From Salicibibacter cibarius (GTDB taxonomy: Bacteria > Bacillota > Bacilli > Bacillales > Marinococcaceae): a stretch of 64,000 nt of DNA. The stretch lies in the NCBI RefSeq assembly GCF_016495725.1, contig NZ_CP054705.1, positions 2,790,001 through 2,854,000 on the forward strand, written 5' to 3'. The notes below the pieces were generated by a model, which saw nothing but the letters and a program-made list of their open reading frames with translations, was not told the DNA's origin and did not search any database. The translations under genes were made by a program, and so were the position numbers. Positions within the stretch are counted from its first letter, which is position 1. Each line of letters starts with the position of its first letter. This document shows, piece by piece, positions 8,337-17,132 of this stretch.

Positions 8337-9899
8337 TCATTTCGTTGTCTCGGATGCGATCAGTTCCCTTTTTAGTATTTTGCCGACAGCGGTTTTCGGA
8401 AGTTCATTAACAAAAGAAACCAGTTTTGGCACTTTGTAATTCGATAGACTTTCTTTGCAAAAATCGATCAATCCTTCTTCCGTGAGTTCCGCACCTTCGT
8501 GTTTTACGACGACGGCTTTGACGGTTTCGCCGCGGTACGGGTCCGGAACGCCGATGACGGCAGCTTCTTGGACGGCCGGGTGGCGGTAGATGACGTCTTC
8601 CACTTCAATCGGGTAAACGTTGAAGCCGCTCGCGAGGATAAGGTCTTTTTTTCTGCCGACGATGAAGTAATAACCGTCTTCGTCGATGTTTGCCAAATCG
8701 CCTGTATAGAGCCATCCATCCCGAAGCGTCTCTGCGGTTTCTTCCGGCAAGCCGTAATACCCTTTCATGATTTGTGGGCCGCGAATGATGAGCTCACCGA
8801 CTTCACCGGTCGGTTGTTCTGCTTCCCCGGTGGCAATATCGACGATTTTCGCTTCCGTATTCGGCAATGTGATGCCGATGCTGCCGGTTTTTTGCAATCC
8901 ATCGACAGGGTTGCGGTGCGTGACCGGCGAGGCTTCGGACAGACCAAACCCTTCAGCGACGTTGGCGCCTGTGATCGCGTTGAATGTATTAATGACTTCA
9001 ACGGGAAGTGGAGCGGAACCGCTCGTGCAAATGTTCAGGGACGAAACATCAAATGGATGCGCTTGATAATGCTGTAATAATGCCATGTACATCGTCGGCA
9101 CCCCGGGGAAACTGGTCGGTTTGAGCCGTTCGATGATTTGTACGACTTCCTCGACGTCAAAGCGGGGAACCAAGATGATGTTTCCGCCGCGATAGAGCGT
9201 GATGTTCATCGCGCTCGTCATTCCGTAGACGTGGAAGAGCGGCGCAATCGAGAGCACCCGTTCCTGCTCATCACTCTTGATGGCTTGCGTCGCAGCCGAT
9301 TGCATCGTGTTCGCTACCAGGTTGTAGTGGGTGAGCATCGCGCCCTTCGAGCGTCCCGTCGTGCCGCCCGTGTATTGAATGACGGCCACGTCTTCTTTTG
9401 CGTCGATCATTGTCTGCGGCGGTTCGCCATCATCATTTAATAATGAATCAAACTCGCCGGGTCCTTTTAACGAGACTTCGATGGCTGTTTTCACACTGCT
9501 TTCATTTTCGATCGCTTGGAAAATCGGCTTTAGGTCGTCCAACATAATGATCGCGCTTACATCTGAATCGTTGAGCACATGCAGCAACTCCGGCGGTTTG
9601 TACATCGGATTCACTTGCACAACGATCGCGCCCAGGCTGAGCACCGCAAAATAACTCACGGGGTACTGTGGGCAATTCGGGAGCATGAGCGCGACGCGAT
9701 CCCCTTTTTGGACCCCGCGTTTGGAGAGTGCGCTCGCCACACGCTGGATGTTGTTGCTCAGTTCTTCATATGTGTACGTGAGCTCCCCGAACGTCATTGC
9801 CGTTTTATGGCGATTGTCGCTGAGGCTTTGTTCGAACATTTCGGGAAGCGAAATTTCAGGTATTTCGATATCTGCGTATTTGCTCAGGCTCTCCTGCAT
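8337..9899 (-). CDS. fatty-acid / carboxylic-acid CoA ligase (AMP-forming)
   Basis: A 520-residue ANL-superfamily ligase. The P-loop YTGGTTGRSKGAM, the GFGLSEASP segment, GWLYTGDL and the hinge/C-terminal GRKKDLILASGFNVYP and PKTAVGKILKREL (catalytic Lys) are all present. It activates a carboxylic acid to acyl-CoA via acyl-adenylate and opens the operon, feeding the dehydrogenase, hydratase, SDR and thiolase. The ATG is preceded by AAGGAAGGAG. The upstream 160 bases hold two palindromic operators. A decayed second copy of this gene lies at 16690-17014. Confidence 0.92.
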   Translation of the reverse strand: MQESLSKYADIEIPEISLPEMFEQSLSDNRHKTAMTFGELTYTYEELSNNIQRVASALSKRGVQKGDRVALMLPNCPQYPVSYFAVLSLGAIVVQVNPMYKPPELLHVLNDSDVSAIIMLDDLKPIFQAIENESSVKTAIEVSLKGPGEFDSLLNDDGEPPQTMIDAKEDVAVIQYTGGTTGRSKGAMLTHYNLVANTMQSAATQAIKSDEQERVLSIAPLFHVYGMTSAMNITLYRGGNIILVPRFDVEEVVQIIERLKPTSFPGVPTMYMALLQHYQAHPFDVSSLNICTSGSAPLPVEVINTFNAITGANVAEGFGLSEASPVTHRNPVDGLQKTGSIGITLPNTEAKIVDIATGEAEQPTGEVGELIIRGPQIMKGYYGLPEETAETLRDGWLYTGDLANIDEDGYYFIVGRKKDLILASGFNVYPIEVEDVIYRHPAVQEAAVIGVPDPYRGETVKAVVVKHEGAELTEEGLIDFCKESLSNYKVPKLVSFVNELPKTAVGKILKRELIASETTK

Positions 9900-9985
9900 T
9901 TGTGCTCCTTCCTTTCTAAATGATGGCTCGCTTTTATATATGCAAAAAACATGCCAATACTGGAAGCGTTTTCTATCGGTGGGAT

Positions 9986-10003
9986 ACTAACCATTTAGTT
10001 AGT
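9986..10003. promoter_or_regulatory. operator-like inverted repeat ACTAAC-N6-GTTAGT upstream of the CoA-ligase operon
   Basis: A perfect 6-bp-arm palindrome about 90 bases before the ligase start. A near copy stands at 17101-17115 before the transporter operon. Its size fits a TetR-type regulator, but none is encoded in this window. Confidence 0.6.
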
Positions 10004-10021
10004 TATGCTTGAGTGTTTCAA

Positions 10022-10054
10022 TGCAAAAATGAATGACTTGATTCATTTTTGTAT
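10022..10054. promoter_or_regulatory. FadR-like operator upstream of the CoA-ligase operon
   Basis: Perfect 10-bp arms AAAAATGAAT (10025-10034) and ATTCATTTTT (10041-10050) around a 6-base centre. The TGAAT/ATTCA halves resemble the B. subtilis FadR box, with 6 rather than 8 bases between them. A diverged copy is at 17133-17168 and a weaker one at 11671-11703. Confidence 0.6.
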
Positions 10055-10063
10055 CCTAATGTG

Positions 10064-10471
10064 TTAGACATGTACGATGACATTTTTTTCACGAATGCTC
10101 GTCGGAAACGTTTCTACCTGCGCGTCAGCCGGTTGGTCTGTATCAACGGTCACTTCATAGTTTTTAACATAATAACGATTGGGATCAATAATTGACTTCC
10201 CGCTTTTAATATCAAATTCCCATCCATGCCATGGGCAACGGAGAATCTCACCTTCGTTAATCAAGCGAACGTCATCCAAGTTATCGCCGCAAACATACAT
10301 GCCTTGAACACTTCCCTTACATAGGGGCGCCCCTTTATGAGGGCATATATTTTTTATGGCAAAAAACTCACCTTTAATATTAAAAACGCCTATAGAAATT
10401 TTGCCAATTTGAACGATTTTTCTTTTCCCTTCTCGGATTTCACCAACTGTCGCGACAGCATGTTCGGCCAT
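10064..10471 (-). CDS. Rieske [2Fe-2S] protein
   Basis: A 135-residue protein with both cluster-ligand motifs: Cys43-Pro-His45 (NICPHKGAPLC) and Cys79-Pro-Trp-His82 (LRCPWHGWEFD). It has the length and form of a free ferredoxin-type Rieske protein or of the N-terminal part of a ring-hydroxylating dioxygenase. No oxygenase alpha or reductase gene is adjacent. The ATG at 10471 is chosen because GGAGG lies 6 bases upstream; a longer frame to 10534 would overlap the upstream amidohydrolase. It probably works with that amidohydrolase in catabolism of a cyclic or aromatic acid; the reaction is not evident. Confidence 0.85.
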   Translation of the reverse strand: MAEHAVATVGEIREGKRKIVQIGKISIGVFNIKGEFFAIKNICPHKGAPLCKGSVQGMYVCGDNLDDVRLINEGEILRCPWHGWEFDIKSGKSIIDPNRYYVKNYEVTVDTDQPADAQVETFPTSIREKNVIVHV

Positions 10472-10499
10472 TTGAATCCTCCGTCTTTTGATGGTGATT

Positions 10500-11573
10500 T
10501 TAAGGTAGTTTATAAAATTCCTTTGCATTTTCATAGAAAATACGATTCTTTAGATCTTTGTCCATTTTAGGGAATGTTCTGATCGGTGAATCAAAGTCCC
10601 AATGAGGGTAATCACTCGCGTACATCATGACTTCTTTTGCGTTCATCATGTCAAATATTTGTAGAAGATGTTCTTTATTTTCAGGCGAATGTAGGGGTTG
10701 GGACGTCACTCGAACATTTTCTCTGACGTATTCACTTGGTCGTTTTTTTACCCATGGCACTTCATTCCTAAGGCCTCGCCATCCTTCATCCAAGCGCCAA
10801 AGAAGCGGAGCAAGCCAAGAGGATCCCCCTTCAACAAGCGCAACCTTCAAACCCGGGAAGCGTTCAAAAACGCCCTCTGAAATAAAACTGACGAGATGGG
10901 CTTGAACCGAGAATGTAAGGCTAGTCGACCATTCAAAATAAGTCGTCGGATATCCTGGCGATGCCGGTGAGTTAATCCCTAACCCTTCGGATGTCGGATG
11001 AATCGCGAATGGAAGCCCAAAGTGTTCACAAGCTTCATAAATAGGGTGAAACTGTTTATGGCCGTAATTCATGTCCGAACCGGAATCCGTAAGAACTTGA
11101 ACCATATGAGGATGGCTCGCCCAGTGTTCGATTTCGCGAACAGCCGCCTGTGGATCCTGGGGCGCTACGGTGATCGAACCCTTGAATCGCCCATCGAAGT
11201 TGTTATTATCCAGCCACTTGTCGGCAAGCCATTGATTGTAAGCCCTTGCCAAATCAGCGGCCATGGTGGGGTTGGGCCACATCGTTATATTCGGAATCGG
11301 CAGCAAAATAGCATAATCAATCCCAAATTGATTGATTAATTGTTCCCGCAGAAAATCAGGATCACTACCTGGCGCACCACCTTTTTCAGGCAGCGCATCC
11401 AACCGAAGAACGTGATGAGGATGATTATAAAAAGGCCTGGAAAATGAAACATAATGTTTGTGCCATCGAGAAGGAAGATAGGCATGCAATTCTTCCAATT
11501 TCCTTGGTATCGGGTGCACATCGCAATCAATAATGCCGTTTAATTTATTCGGCTTACCAATCTCTGCCACCAC
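10500..11573 (-). CDS. amidohydrolase-2 family metal-dependent hydrolase / decarboxylase (ACMSD-like)
   Basis: A 357-residue TIM-barrel protein of the amidohydrolase-2 group, with the N-terminal metal motif IIDCDVHP, a mid-protein FAIHPTSEG histidine and the C-terminal MYASDYPHWDFDSP containing the conserved Asp. Relatives include non-oxidative decarboxylases of aromatic acids (ACMSD, gamma-resorcylate and 5-carboxyvanillate decarboxylases) and hydrolases. It starts with GTG after a strong AGAGGAGGGA site. The Rieske gene begins 28 bases after its stop, so the two form a bicistron. Which reaction it performs cannot be told from sequence alone. Confidence 0.82.
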   Translation of the reverse strand: MVAEIGKPNKLNGIIDCDVHPIPRKLEELHAYLPSRWHKHYVSFSRPFYNHPHHVLRLDALPEKGGAPGSDPDFLREQLINQFGIDYAILLPIPNITMWPNPTMAADLARAYNQWLADKWLDNNNFDGRFKGSITVAPQDPQAAVREIEHWASHPHMVQVLTDSGSDMNYGHKQFHPIYEACEHFGLPFAIHPTSEGLGINSPASPGYPTTYFEWSTSLTFSVQAHLVSFISEGVFERFPGLKVALVEGGSSWLAPLLWRLDEGWRGLRNEVPWVKKRPSEYVRENVRVTSQPLHSPENKEHLLQIFDMMNAKEVMMYASDYPHWDFDSPIRTFPKMDKDLKNRIFYENAKEFYKLP

Positions 11574-11639
11574 TTATCCCTCCTCTAAAATTGTCACCTT
11601 TCTGAATAAAAAGCGCTTACATTTTGATTTTACACTTTT

Positions 11640-11703
11640 ATTATAAATAAGTAAATCCCAGCTGTATTGCTATAAAAATGAGTGACTGATGCAAAATTGT
11701 ATC
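11640..11703 (-). promoter_or_regulatory. probable promoter with a third, degenerate FadR-like operator
   Basis: A minus-strand TATAAT (-10) lies at 11640-11645. Just upstream, 11671-11703 carries AAAAATGAGTGACTGATG and then AAAATTGTATC, a degenerate version of the operators at 10022 and 17133. It precedes the amidohydrolase-Rieske genes. The rest of the gap (11704-11940) shows nothing I can name. Confidence 0.4.
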
Positions 11704-11940
11704 TATAAGACAAAAGCTTGCATTTATTTTCCAGGGTGGAAAGGAAGCGGTAATCTACGGTTGCCTGTATTATTTCATACAAAAGCAAAAAATAGTATCC
11801 CGTGTTCCATTTGTTATAGCCCATAATGAAATGGCATACGTAGATTTCGACACATCGCGTCATAATATGGGAGCGCGATGATTCAAAAATGAATAATAAC
11901 GACCCCGATATGAATCGACAACAAATCCACACGGCACACC

Positions 11941-12000
11941 AAAGAAAAAAAAGCCAAGAGATTGGATGGAGGTGTTCGATACCTCTTCATCTCTCGGCTT
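11941..12000 (-). terminator. Rho-independent terminator of the transporter operon
   Basis: On the minus strand AAGCCGAGAGAT pairs with ATCTCTTGGCTT, followed by a run of eight T. It lies 34 bases after the stop codon of the solute-binding protein. Confidence 0.85.
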
Positions 12001-12033
12001 GAAAGCTTGTGAAAATATTAGCTTGACTCTATT

Positions 12034-13293
12034 TTAGTCGTCAAAATCAACGAGTTCGACTTCTCCATCTTCAACGACAGCCATTCTCAATTCGGTTACC
12101 ATTCCGCCGTCTTCGTCTACCTCACTGACTTCATAAATGTGTTTGTCATCATCCACTTGCTGTAAACCTTCGTCCATGTGCTCGCGAATGGCATGAGCAT
12201 CTTCGGTTTCACCGGCTGCACTCATGGCTTCAGCGAGGATATAAACACTGTAATAGTGGTAGCCGGCTTCCGAACCGGGATCGGCATCAAACGTGTCTTG
12301 ATAATCACTGATAAATTGTTCGTTTCCTTGATGAATATCATCGACGAGGGGCGGAACCCCGACCGATCCTTCGATGACTTCCGGCGCACCGCCGAGGACG
12401 TTATCAATTTCATCGAGTTTCGCCTGGTCCATTATGAGAAACCCTCCTTCAAAGCCTTGTTCTCTAGCCTGGGCCATAACTTGTGCCGTCGGTTCCGATG
12501 ATCCGCCGACGAAGAGAACATCCGGATCTTCAGCTAACGCGTTGGTGAGTAACGTGTAAAAGTCAGTATCCTGGGCATAGTCCACTGAGCTTTCATGAAC
12601 GACGTTGCCGCCCATCTCTTCCCAAGCCGGTGCCAACGCTTCCGCCCAATCCATGCCGAACTCGGTGTTTGGCGGCAACATGGCTAAGTCCGTGCCGAAG
12701 CGTTCCATTTGATATTCGGAAAACGGCTCAATATATTTGTCATACGTAGGAGGTATTCTCCACGTTAAATCGTTATCTTGTTGCGTGATTTCAGGCTCAC
12801 TGGAATAAGAGGCGAGCAAGACTTCATCTTGTTCATTAAATACTTGCGTCGCGTACGTTCCACCACTATGAGGCACGAAGATCACGGGCGTGTCGTTTTC
12901 TTGCACGAGCCGACGTACGTTGGCACCTGTTTCATCCGGCAAGTATTGGTCATCGAGGGACACGAGGTTAAACGAATACATTTCTCCATCCACTTCGAAA
13001 CCGCCGGATTCGTTGATTTCTTCAATCGCCATCGTGAGGCCGTTTAACGTATTGTTTCCATAGTAAGCGCCAGCACCGCTTAATGGGCCGCTAAAGCCAA
13101 TGTCTACCACTTCCGTGCCTTCGGCCACTTCTGTGTCCACGTCGACCTCTTCGCCACCGTCACCATCGGGAGCGCCGGGTGCAGGGGTTCCTTCCGCTTC
13201 CGTGACATCTGCATCTTCCCCGCCACCATCACCGTTACACCCGACCGTCAATAGCATCATGACGCCACCAACTATCATACTGACCTTTTTCAT
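12034..13293 (-). CDS. ABC transporter substrate-binding lipoprotein (LivJ/LivK type)
   Basis: A 419-residue exported protein. The N-terminus has KK, a hydrophobic core and a lipobox LTVGC (Cys19), followed by a long Asp/Glu/Gly-rich linker to about residue 65, which fits a halophile or alkaliphile. The mature domain has IGFSGPLSGAGAYYG, typical of type I periplasmic-binding folds for branched-chain amino acids, amides or aromatic acids. It is the last gene of the permease/ATPase operon, an unusual position since the binding protein is more often first. Next to CoA-ligase and beta-oxidation genes the ligand may be an organic acid rather than leucine; that is inference. Confidence 0.88.
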   Translation of the reverse strand: MKKVSMIVGGVMMLLTVGCNGDGGGEDADVTEAEGTPAPGAPDGDGGEEVDVDTEVAEGTEVVDIGFSGPLSGAGAYYGNNTLNGLTMAIEEINESGGFEVDGEMYSFNLVSLDDQYLPDETGANVRRLVQENDTPVIFVPHSGGTYATQVFNEQDEVLLASYSSEPEITQQDNDLTWRIPPTYDKYIEPFSEYQMERFGTDLAMLPPNTEFGMDWAEALAPAWEEMGGNVVHESSVDYAQDTDFYTLLTNALAEDPDVLFVGGSSEPTAQVMAQAREQGFEGGFLIMDQAKLDEIDNVLGGAPEVIEGSVGVPPLVDDIHQGNEQFISDYQDTFDADPGSEAGYHYYSVYILAEAMSAAGETEDAHAIREHMDEGLQQVDDDKHIYEVSEVDEDGGMVTELRMAVVEDGEVELVDFDD

Positions 13294-13329
13294 GTGCTGA
13301 TGCCTCCTTTTTTAAGTTTAAGATTAAGA

Positions 13330-14043
13330 TTAAGCTCCGATATAAGCCTTTCTGACTTCATCATTGGAAAACAATTCCTGACTATCCCCTTCCACGACAA
13401 TATTTCCATCTTCAATGACGTACCCGCGGTCAGCAATTTTCAAAGCGGCATTGGCGTTTTGTTCTGCCAAAAGAATCGTCGTACCGCCGCGGTTAATTTC
13501 CTGAATGACGTCGAAAACTTGTTCAACAATCAGCGGTGCCAGTCCGATCGAAGGTTCGTCCAGGAGAAGCATTTCGGGTTGTGACATCATCGCCCGTCCG
13601 ATAGCTAGCATTTGTTGTTGACCGCCGCTAAGCGACCCCGCTGATGCCTTTTGCTTTTCTTCCAATATTGGAAAAAGAGTGTAGACACGCTCCAATGTTT
13701 CCGAGACTTCTTTTTTATTGCGCTTGATCACATAAGAACCCATTTTTAAATTTTCGGAAACGTTCATTTCCGGAAACAGTTTTCGGCCTTCCGGACAGTG
13801 GCCGATGCCTGCTTTTACCAAATTACTGGCAGGAACACCGCCAATCGATTTTCCCTTCCATTCGATGCTTCCTTTTGCCGGTTTATTTAACCCACTGATC
13901 GTCCGGAATATCGTACTTTTCCCGGCACCGTTCGCCCCTAGCAACACGACCAGTTCGCCAGCCTTCACACTCATGGAAATGTCTTTCAAAGCCTCGTAAT
14001 GCCCATATCGCACCGATACATCATTGAGCGTTAGCAGCTTCAT
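13330..14043 (-). CDS. livF: branched-chain amino acid type ABC transporter ATP-binding protein LivF
   Basis: A 237-residue ATPase with Walker A GANGAGKST, signature LSGGQQQML and Walker B MLLLDEPSIGLAP, typical of LivF. Together with LivG it powers the LivH/LivM permease. The start region overlaps the end of livG by about 23 bases, showing tight coupling. An alternative GTG lies 3 bases upstream of the ATG chosen here. Confidence 0.9.
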   Translation of the reverse strand: MKLLTLNDVSVRYGHYEALKDISMSVKAGELVVLLGANGAGKSTIFRTISGLNKPAKGSIEWKGKSIGGVPASNLVKAGIGHCPEGRKLFPEMNVSENLKMGSYVIKRNKKEVSETLERVYTLFPILEEKQKASAGSLSGGQQQMLAIGRAMMSQPEMLLLDEPSIGLAPLIVEQVFDVIQEINRGGTTILLAEQNANAALKIADRGYVIEDGNIVVEGDSQELFSNDEVRKAYIGA

Positions 14044-14797
14044 CACCCCCTCCCAGATAAGCTTGAATCACCGTTTCGTTGTTTTGGATCTCTTCAGGTG
14101 TTCCTTCCGCTATTTTTTTGCCCTGGTTAAGAACGACGATATGATCGGCGATTTCCATGATCATCTGCATCTTGTGTTCGATTAAACAAACGGTTAAGCC
14201 GTTGTCAATCATTTTACGCATCAAATTCGTCAGCCCGTCTGTTTCATCCGGGTTGATTCCAGCGGCAGGTTCATCGAGGAACACAACCTCAGGGTCGGTG
14301 GCAAGCGCTACGGCAAAGGCTGCGCGTTTTTTGGCTTCCTGGGAAATGTCTGAAACGAGCCGGTTCGCTTCCTTTGTTAACCCTACAAAATGCAACACCT
14401 CCTCTGCTTTCTCACGACTTTCCCGTTCTTCACGTTTCAATCTTGGTGTGCGAAAGAGTGCGTCAAATACCCCGGATTTCGTACGCAAACGATGTCCGAC
14501 AATAACGTTATCCATGACGGTCGCCTGCTCAAACAAGTTTGTCGTCTGAAACGTACGGGCAATCCCCAATTTCGCAACGTTAAAAGCTTTCTTCTTCGTA
14601 ATATCTTCGCCGTTAAAGACAACCGTTCCTTTTGTCGTTGGATAGAACCCGCTAATCACATTGAATAGCGTCGATTTCCCAGCCCCGTTCGGACCGATGA
14701 TCGCCGTAATTTTTCCCTTTTGAATGCCGACATCGACGCTATCCACAGCCGTCAATCCTCCAAATGCTTTCGTTAGGCCTTTCGTTTCAATGAGCAT
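14021..14797 (-). CDS. livG: branched-chain amino acid type ABC transporter ATP-binding protein LivG
   Basis: A 258-residue ATPase with Walker A GPNGAGKST, the LivG-specific FQTTNLF region, a degenerate signature ISQEAKKRAAFA in place of LSGGQ, and Walker B VVFLDEPAAGINP. The degenerate signature is notable: LivG proteins usually have LSYGQQR. It overlaps livM by one base and livF by about 23 bases. Confidence 0.88.
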   Translation of the reverse strand: MLIETKGLTKAFGGLTAVDSVDVGIQKGKITAIIGPNGAGKSTLFNVISGFYPTTKGTVVFNGEDITKKKAFNVAKLGIARTFQTTNLFEQATVMDNVIVGHRLRTKSGVFDALFRTPRLKREERESREKAEEVLHFVGLTKEANRLVSDISQEAKKRAAFAVALATDPEVVFLDEPAAGINPDETDGLTNLMRKMIDNGLTVCLIEHKMQMIMEIADHIVVLNQGKKIAEGTPEEIQNNETVIQAYLGGGDEAANAQ

Positions 14798-15801
14798 TAA
14801 TCTCCACCCCCATACGTCGATGTGTTCGATGTTTGCTTTTCCAGTTTTTGTTTTTTCTTATATTGCCGCTTCGCTTTCCACATTTGAATGCCACCGACAA
14901 TTCCTTTTGGGTAAAAAATAACGAGAAGAACCAAGACCGGGCCGAAAATCAACATGCGGTACTCTTCCATAAATTGGAGCGATTGCGTCAGCGTAACAAT
15001 CAGAAACGTCCCGACGAGCGGACCGTACATCGTGCCGATACCGCCAACGATCAAGTACGTCAACATATCAAACATCGTCATCGTGTACGATATTTCCGGT
15101 CCGATAAATTGGACGAATGACGCGTACAGCGCCCCGGCCATCCCGGCAAAAAAGGTGGAGATGACAAACGAGAGCAATTTTTGCTTCATCGTGTTAATGC
15201 CGATCGTTTGAGAAAGATCCTCCGAATTACGAATGGCGACGAAGGTGCGACCAACAAGCGATTCGCTGATGAACTTCATAAAGACGATCGTCAATACGAG
15301 AAACACGAGCACCAAATAGTAATTGGATTCGGCACTGTCAAATGTAATCGGACCAATCGCGCCGGGAGGCTCGATCCCGATAAGGCCGCGCACGCCCCCG
15401 GTTAATTCATCCCACTGGTAGATGATGAGATAGATGATATACCCGACACAAAGCGTGTAGATGGCAAAATAATGCGTCTTCGTTCTGAGAGCAATGAGTC
15501 CGATTAATAATCCGAGCACCGTTGTAATCACGCAAGCGAGAACAAACGCAAGCCAATACGGCACATTCACATCCACCGTTAAGAGACCGAGCGAGTACGC
15601 CCCAATCGCGAAAAAACCTGCATGGGCGAGGGTGAGCTGCCCTGTATAACCGGATATTAAATTCATGCCATAGACAGCGATTGACCAAATAAAGGCGAGC
15701 GTCAATATATACAAGTAATACTGATTGTCTGTGACAAAAGGGACGACTAAGGCGATGAGCAAAAAGATGAGCGGCGTGGCGTTTCTTTTGAACATAGGCA
15801 T
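14797..15801 (-). CDS. livM: branched-chain amino acid type ABC transporter permease LivM
   Basis: A 334-residue polytopic membrane protein. The NLISGYTGQLTLAHAGFFAIGAY motif region (positions about 47-69) is the LivM hallmark, and GGIGTMYGPLVGT matches the EAA-like loop that contacts the ATPases. About nine hydrophobic segments are visible, followed by a basic cytoplasmic tail rich in Lys/Arg/Gln. It is encoded 2 bases after livH. Confidence 0.9.
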   Translation of the reverse strand: MPMFKRNATPLIFLLIALVVPFVTDNQYYLYILTLAFIWSIAVYGMNLISGYTGQLTLAHAGFFAIGAYSLGLLTVDVNVPYWLAFVLACVITTVLGLLIGLIALRTKTHYFAIYTLCVGYIIYLIIYQWDELTGGVRGLIGIEPPGAIGPITFDSAESNYYLVLVFLVLTIVFMKFISESLVGRTFVAIRNSEDLSQTIGINTMKQKLLSFVISTFFAGMAGALYASFVQFIGPEISYTMTMFDMLTYLIVGGIGTMYGPLVGTFLIVTLTQSLQFMEEYRMLIFGPVLVLLVIFYPKGIVGGIQMWKAKRQYKKKQKLEKQTSNTSTYGGGD

Positions 15802-15803
15802 GT

Positions 15804-16670
15804 CTAGTGAGCCCCCTTTGCAAACAGACCTTGCGGTTTCACCGTTAAAATAATGACGAGCAACACAAAGGCAATGATGTCGCTGTATTCAGCTGAAATA
15901 AATGTGGCACCGAGGCTTTCCGAGAATCCAAGAATGTAACCGCCAAGTATCGCGCCCGGTACGCTTCCCATCCCACCGATAATGACGATGACAAATGCTT
16001 TCAAAATGACGAGGTGCCCCATGTCAGGGAAAACGAGATTAATCGGTGAATTCAGGGCAGCGGCAATTGCCGCGAGACTTCCTGATATGAAAAACGTCAA
16101 CATCGCCACACGGTTCGCGTTGATCCCTTGGAGAAATGCCCCTTCACGGTCTTGGGACATGGCAACGATCGATGCCCCTACCATGGTCTTTTTTAAGAAA
16201 AGTTGCAAGGCGATCATGACGAGAATCGCAGCCACGACGATTAAAATGCGTTGCGTCGTCACCGTAATGCCGAGAAAGGAAACGATATCGTCGCTAAAGG
16301 GAGTAGTCATTGATCGATAGTCCGAGCCCCAAATGACGCGTATGAGCGTTTCCAGGAATAATAGCAATCCAATGGCCGCAATTTTATCGTGAATAGGTGG
16401 CGAATCGCGAAGCTGGTTAAACACGAGACGTTCCATCAGAATGGCGATGACTCCCACGACTAAAATAGCGATGAACATGCCTACAAAATAAGGCATTCCC
16501 AAGAGAGTCATCGACATTAAAGTTACATAGCCACCGACCATATAAAGAGCCCCATGAGCGAAGTTCGGTACATGAAGAATGCCATAGACAAGCGTCAATC
16601 CTAAAGCAACAAGGGCGTACACGCTTCCGATCGTGAGTCCGTTAAACAGTTGTTGTGCAAGAACATCCAT
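15804..16670 (-). CDS. livH: branched-chain amino acid type ABC transporter permease LivH
   Basis: A 288-residue membrane permease with the LivH start QLFNGLTIGSVYALVALGLT, the PNFAHGALYMVGGY segment and the ATPase-coupling loop GGMGSVPGAILGG. It is the first gene of the operon livH-livM-livG-livF-binding protein. Its upstream DNA contains the relic of a CoA-ligase gene and duplicated operators, so transcription probably starts from the old ligase promoter. Confidence 0.9.
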   Translation of the reverse strand: MDVLAQQLFNGLTIGSVYALVALGLTLVYGILHVPNFAHGALYMVGGYVTLMSMTLLGMPYFVGMFIAILVVGVIAILMERLVFNQLRDSPPIHDKIAAIGLLLFLETLIRVIWGSDYRSMTTPFSDDIVSFLGITVTTQRILIVVAAILVMIALQLFLKKTMVGASIVAMSQDREGAFLQGINANRVAMLTFFISGSLAAIAAALNSPINLVFPDMGHLVILKAFVIVIIGGMGSVPGAILGGYILGFSESLGATFISAEYSDIIAFVLLVIILTVKPQGLFAKGAH

Positions 16671-16689
16671 GAAGCACCAACCTCTCTCT

Positions 16690-17014
16690 AATTCGTTTTC
16701 TTAGATACGATAAGTTCTCTTTTAAAATTTTAATTTTTTTCACTTCTTTTTTGGAAGTTTCATCGACCAAAAAAACCAGTCTTCGGTAAGTGCACCGGTT
16801 TTAACAACGACTGCGTTCCGATTCACCGTGATCATACAAAAATGCATTAAAGTCGCTGACTTTTTAAACACGAAACTTCAATAACTGTTGATACTGCTTT
16901 CATTTTTGATCGCTTGGAAACCTCGTTTAAAGTCGTCCAACATCATGCTCGCATTTACATCTAACCGCGAAATAACTTTCGATATCTTCGTATTCGATTG
17001 GAGTTTCCTCGCAT
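16690..17014 (-). pseudogene. remnant of a second CoA-ligase gene, heavily deleted
   Basis: Blocks of this segment match the ligase gene at 8337-9899 in the same order and orientation. 16697-16775 matches the ligase 3' end (for example GGAAGTT...AAACCAGT); 16890-16970 matches an internal segment (CTGCTTTCATTTT, GATCGCTTGGAAA, GTCGTCCAACAT); 16976-17040 matches the 5' end and ribosome-binding site (CACTTCCTTTCTAAA). About 325 bp remain of roughly 1560, with no open frame. It shows that the transporter operon once had a ligase as its first gene. Confidence 0.75.
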
Positions 17015-17100
17015 TTATACCCACTTCCTTTCTAAAATGATGTCACGCTTTATAGATGCAATAAGCGCGCCAACTTGAAAGCGGTTTCAAATGGTGGGAT

Positions 17101-17115
17101 ACTAACCGTTTAGTT
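17101..17115. promoter_or_regulatory. operator-like repeat ACTAA-N5-TTAGT upstream of the transporter operon
   Basis: Diverged copy of the palindrome at 9986-10003, with the shared flank GGTGGGAT at the same side. Position relative to the remnant ligase start is the same as in the intact operon. Confidence 0.55.
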
Positions 17116-17132
17116 GAACAAATGCAGATATC

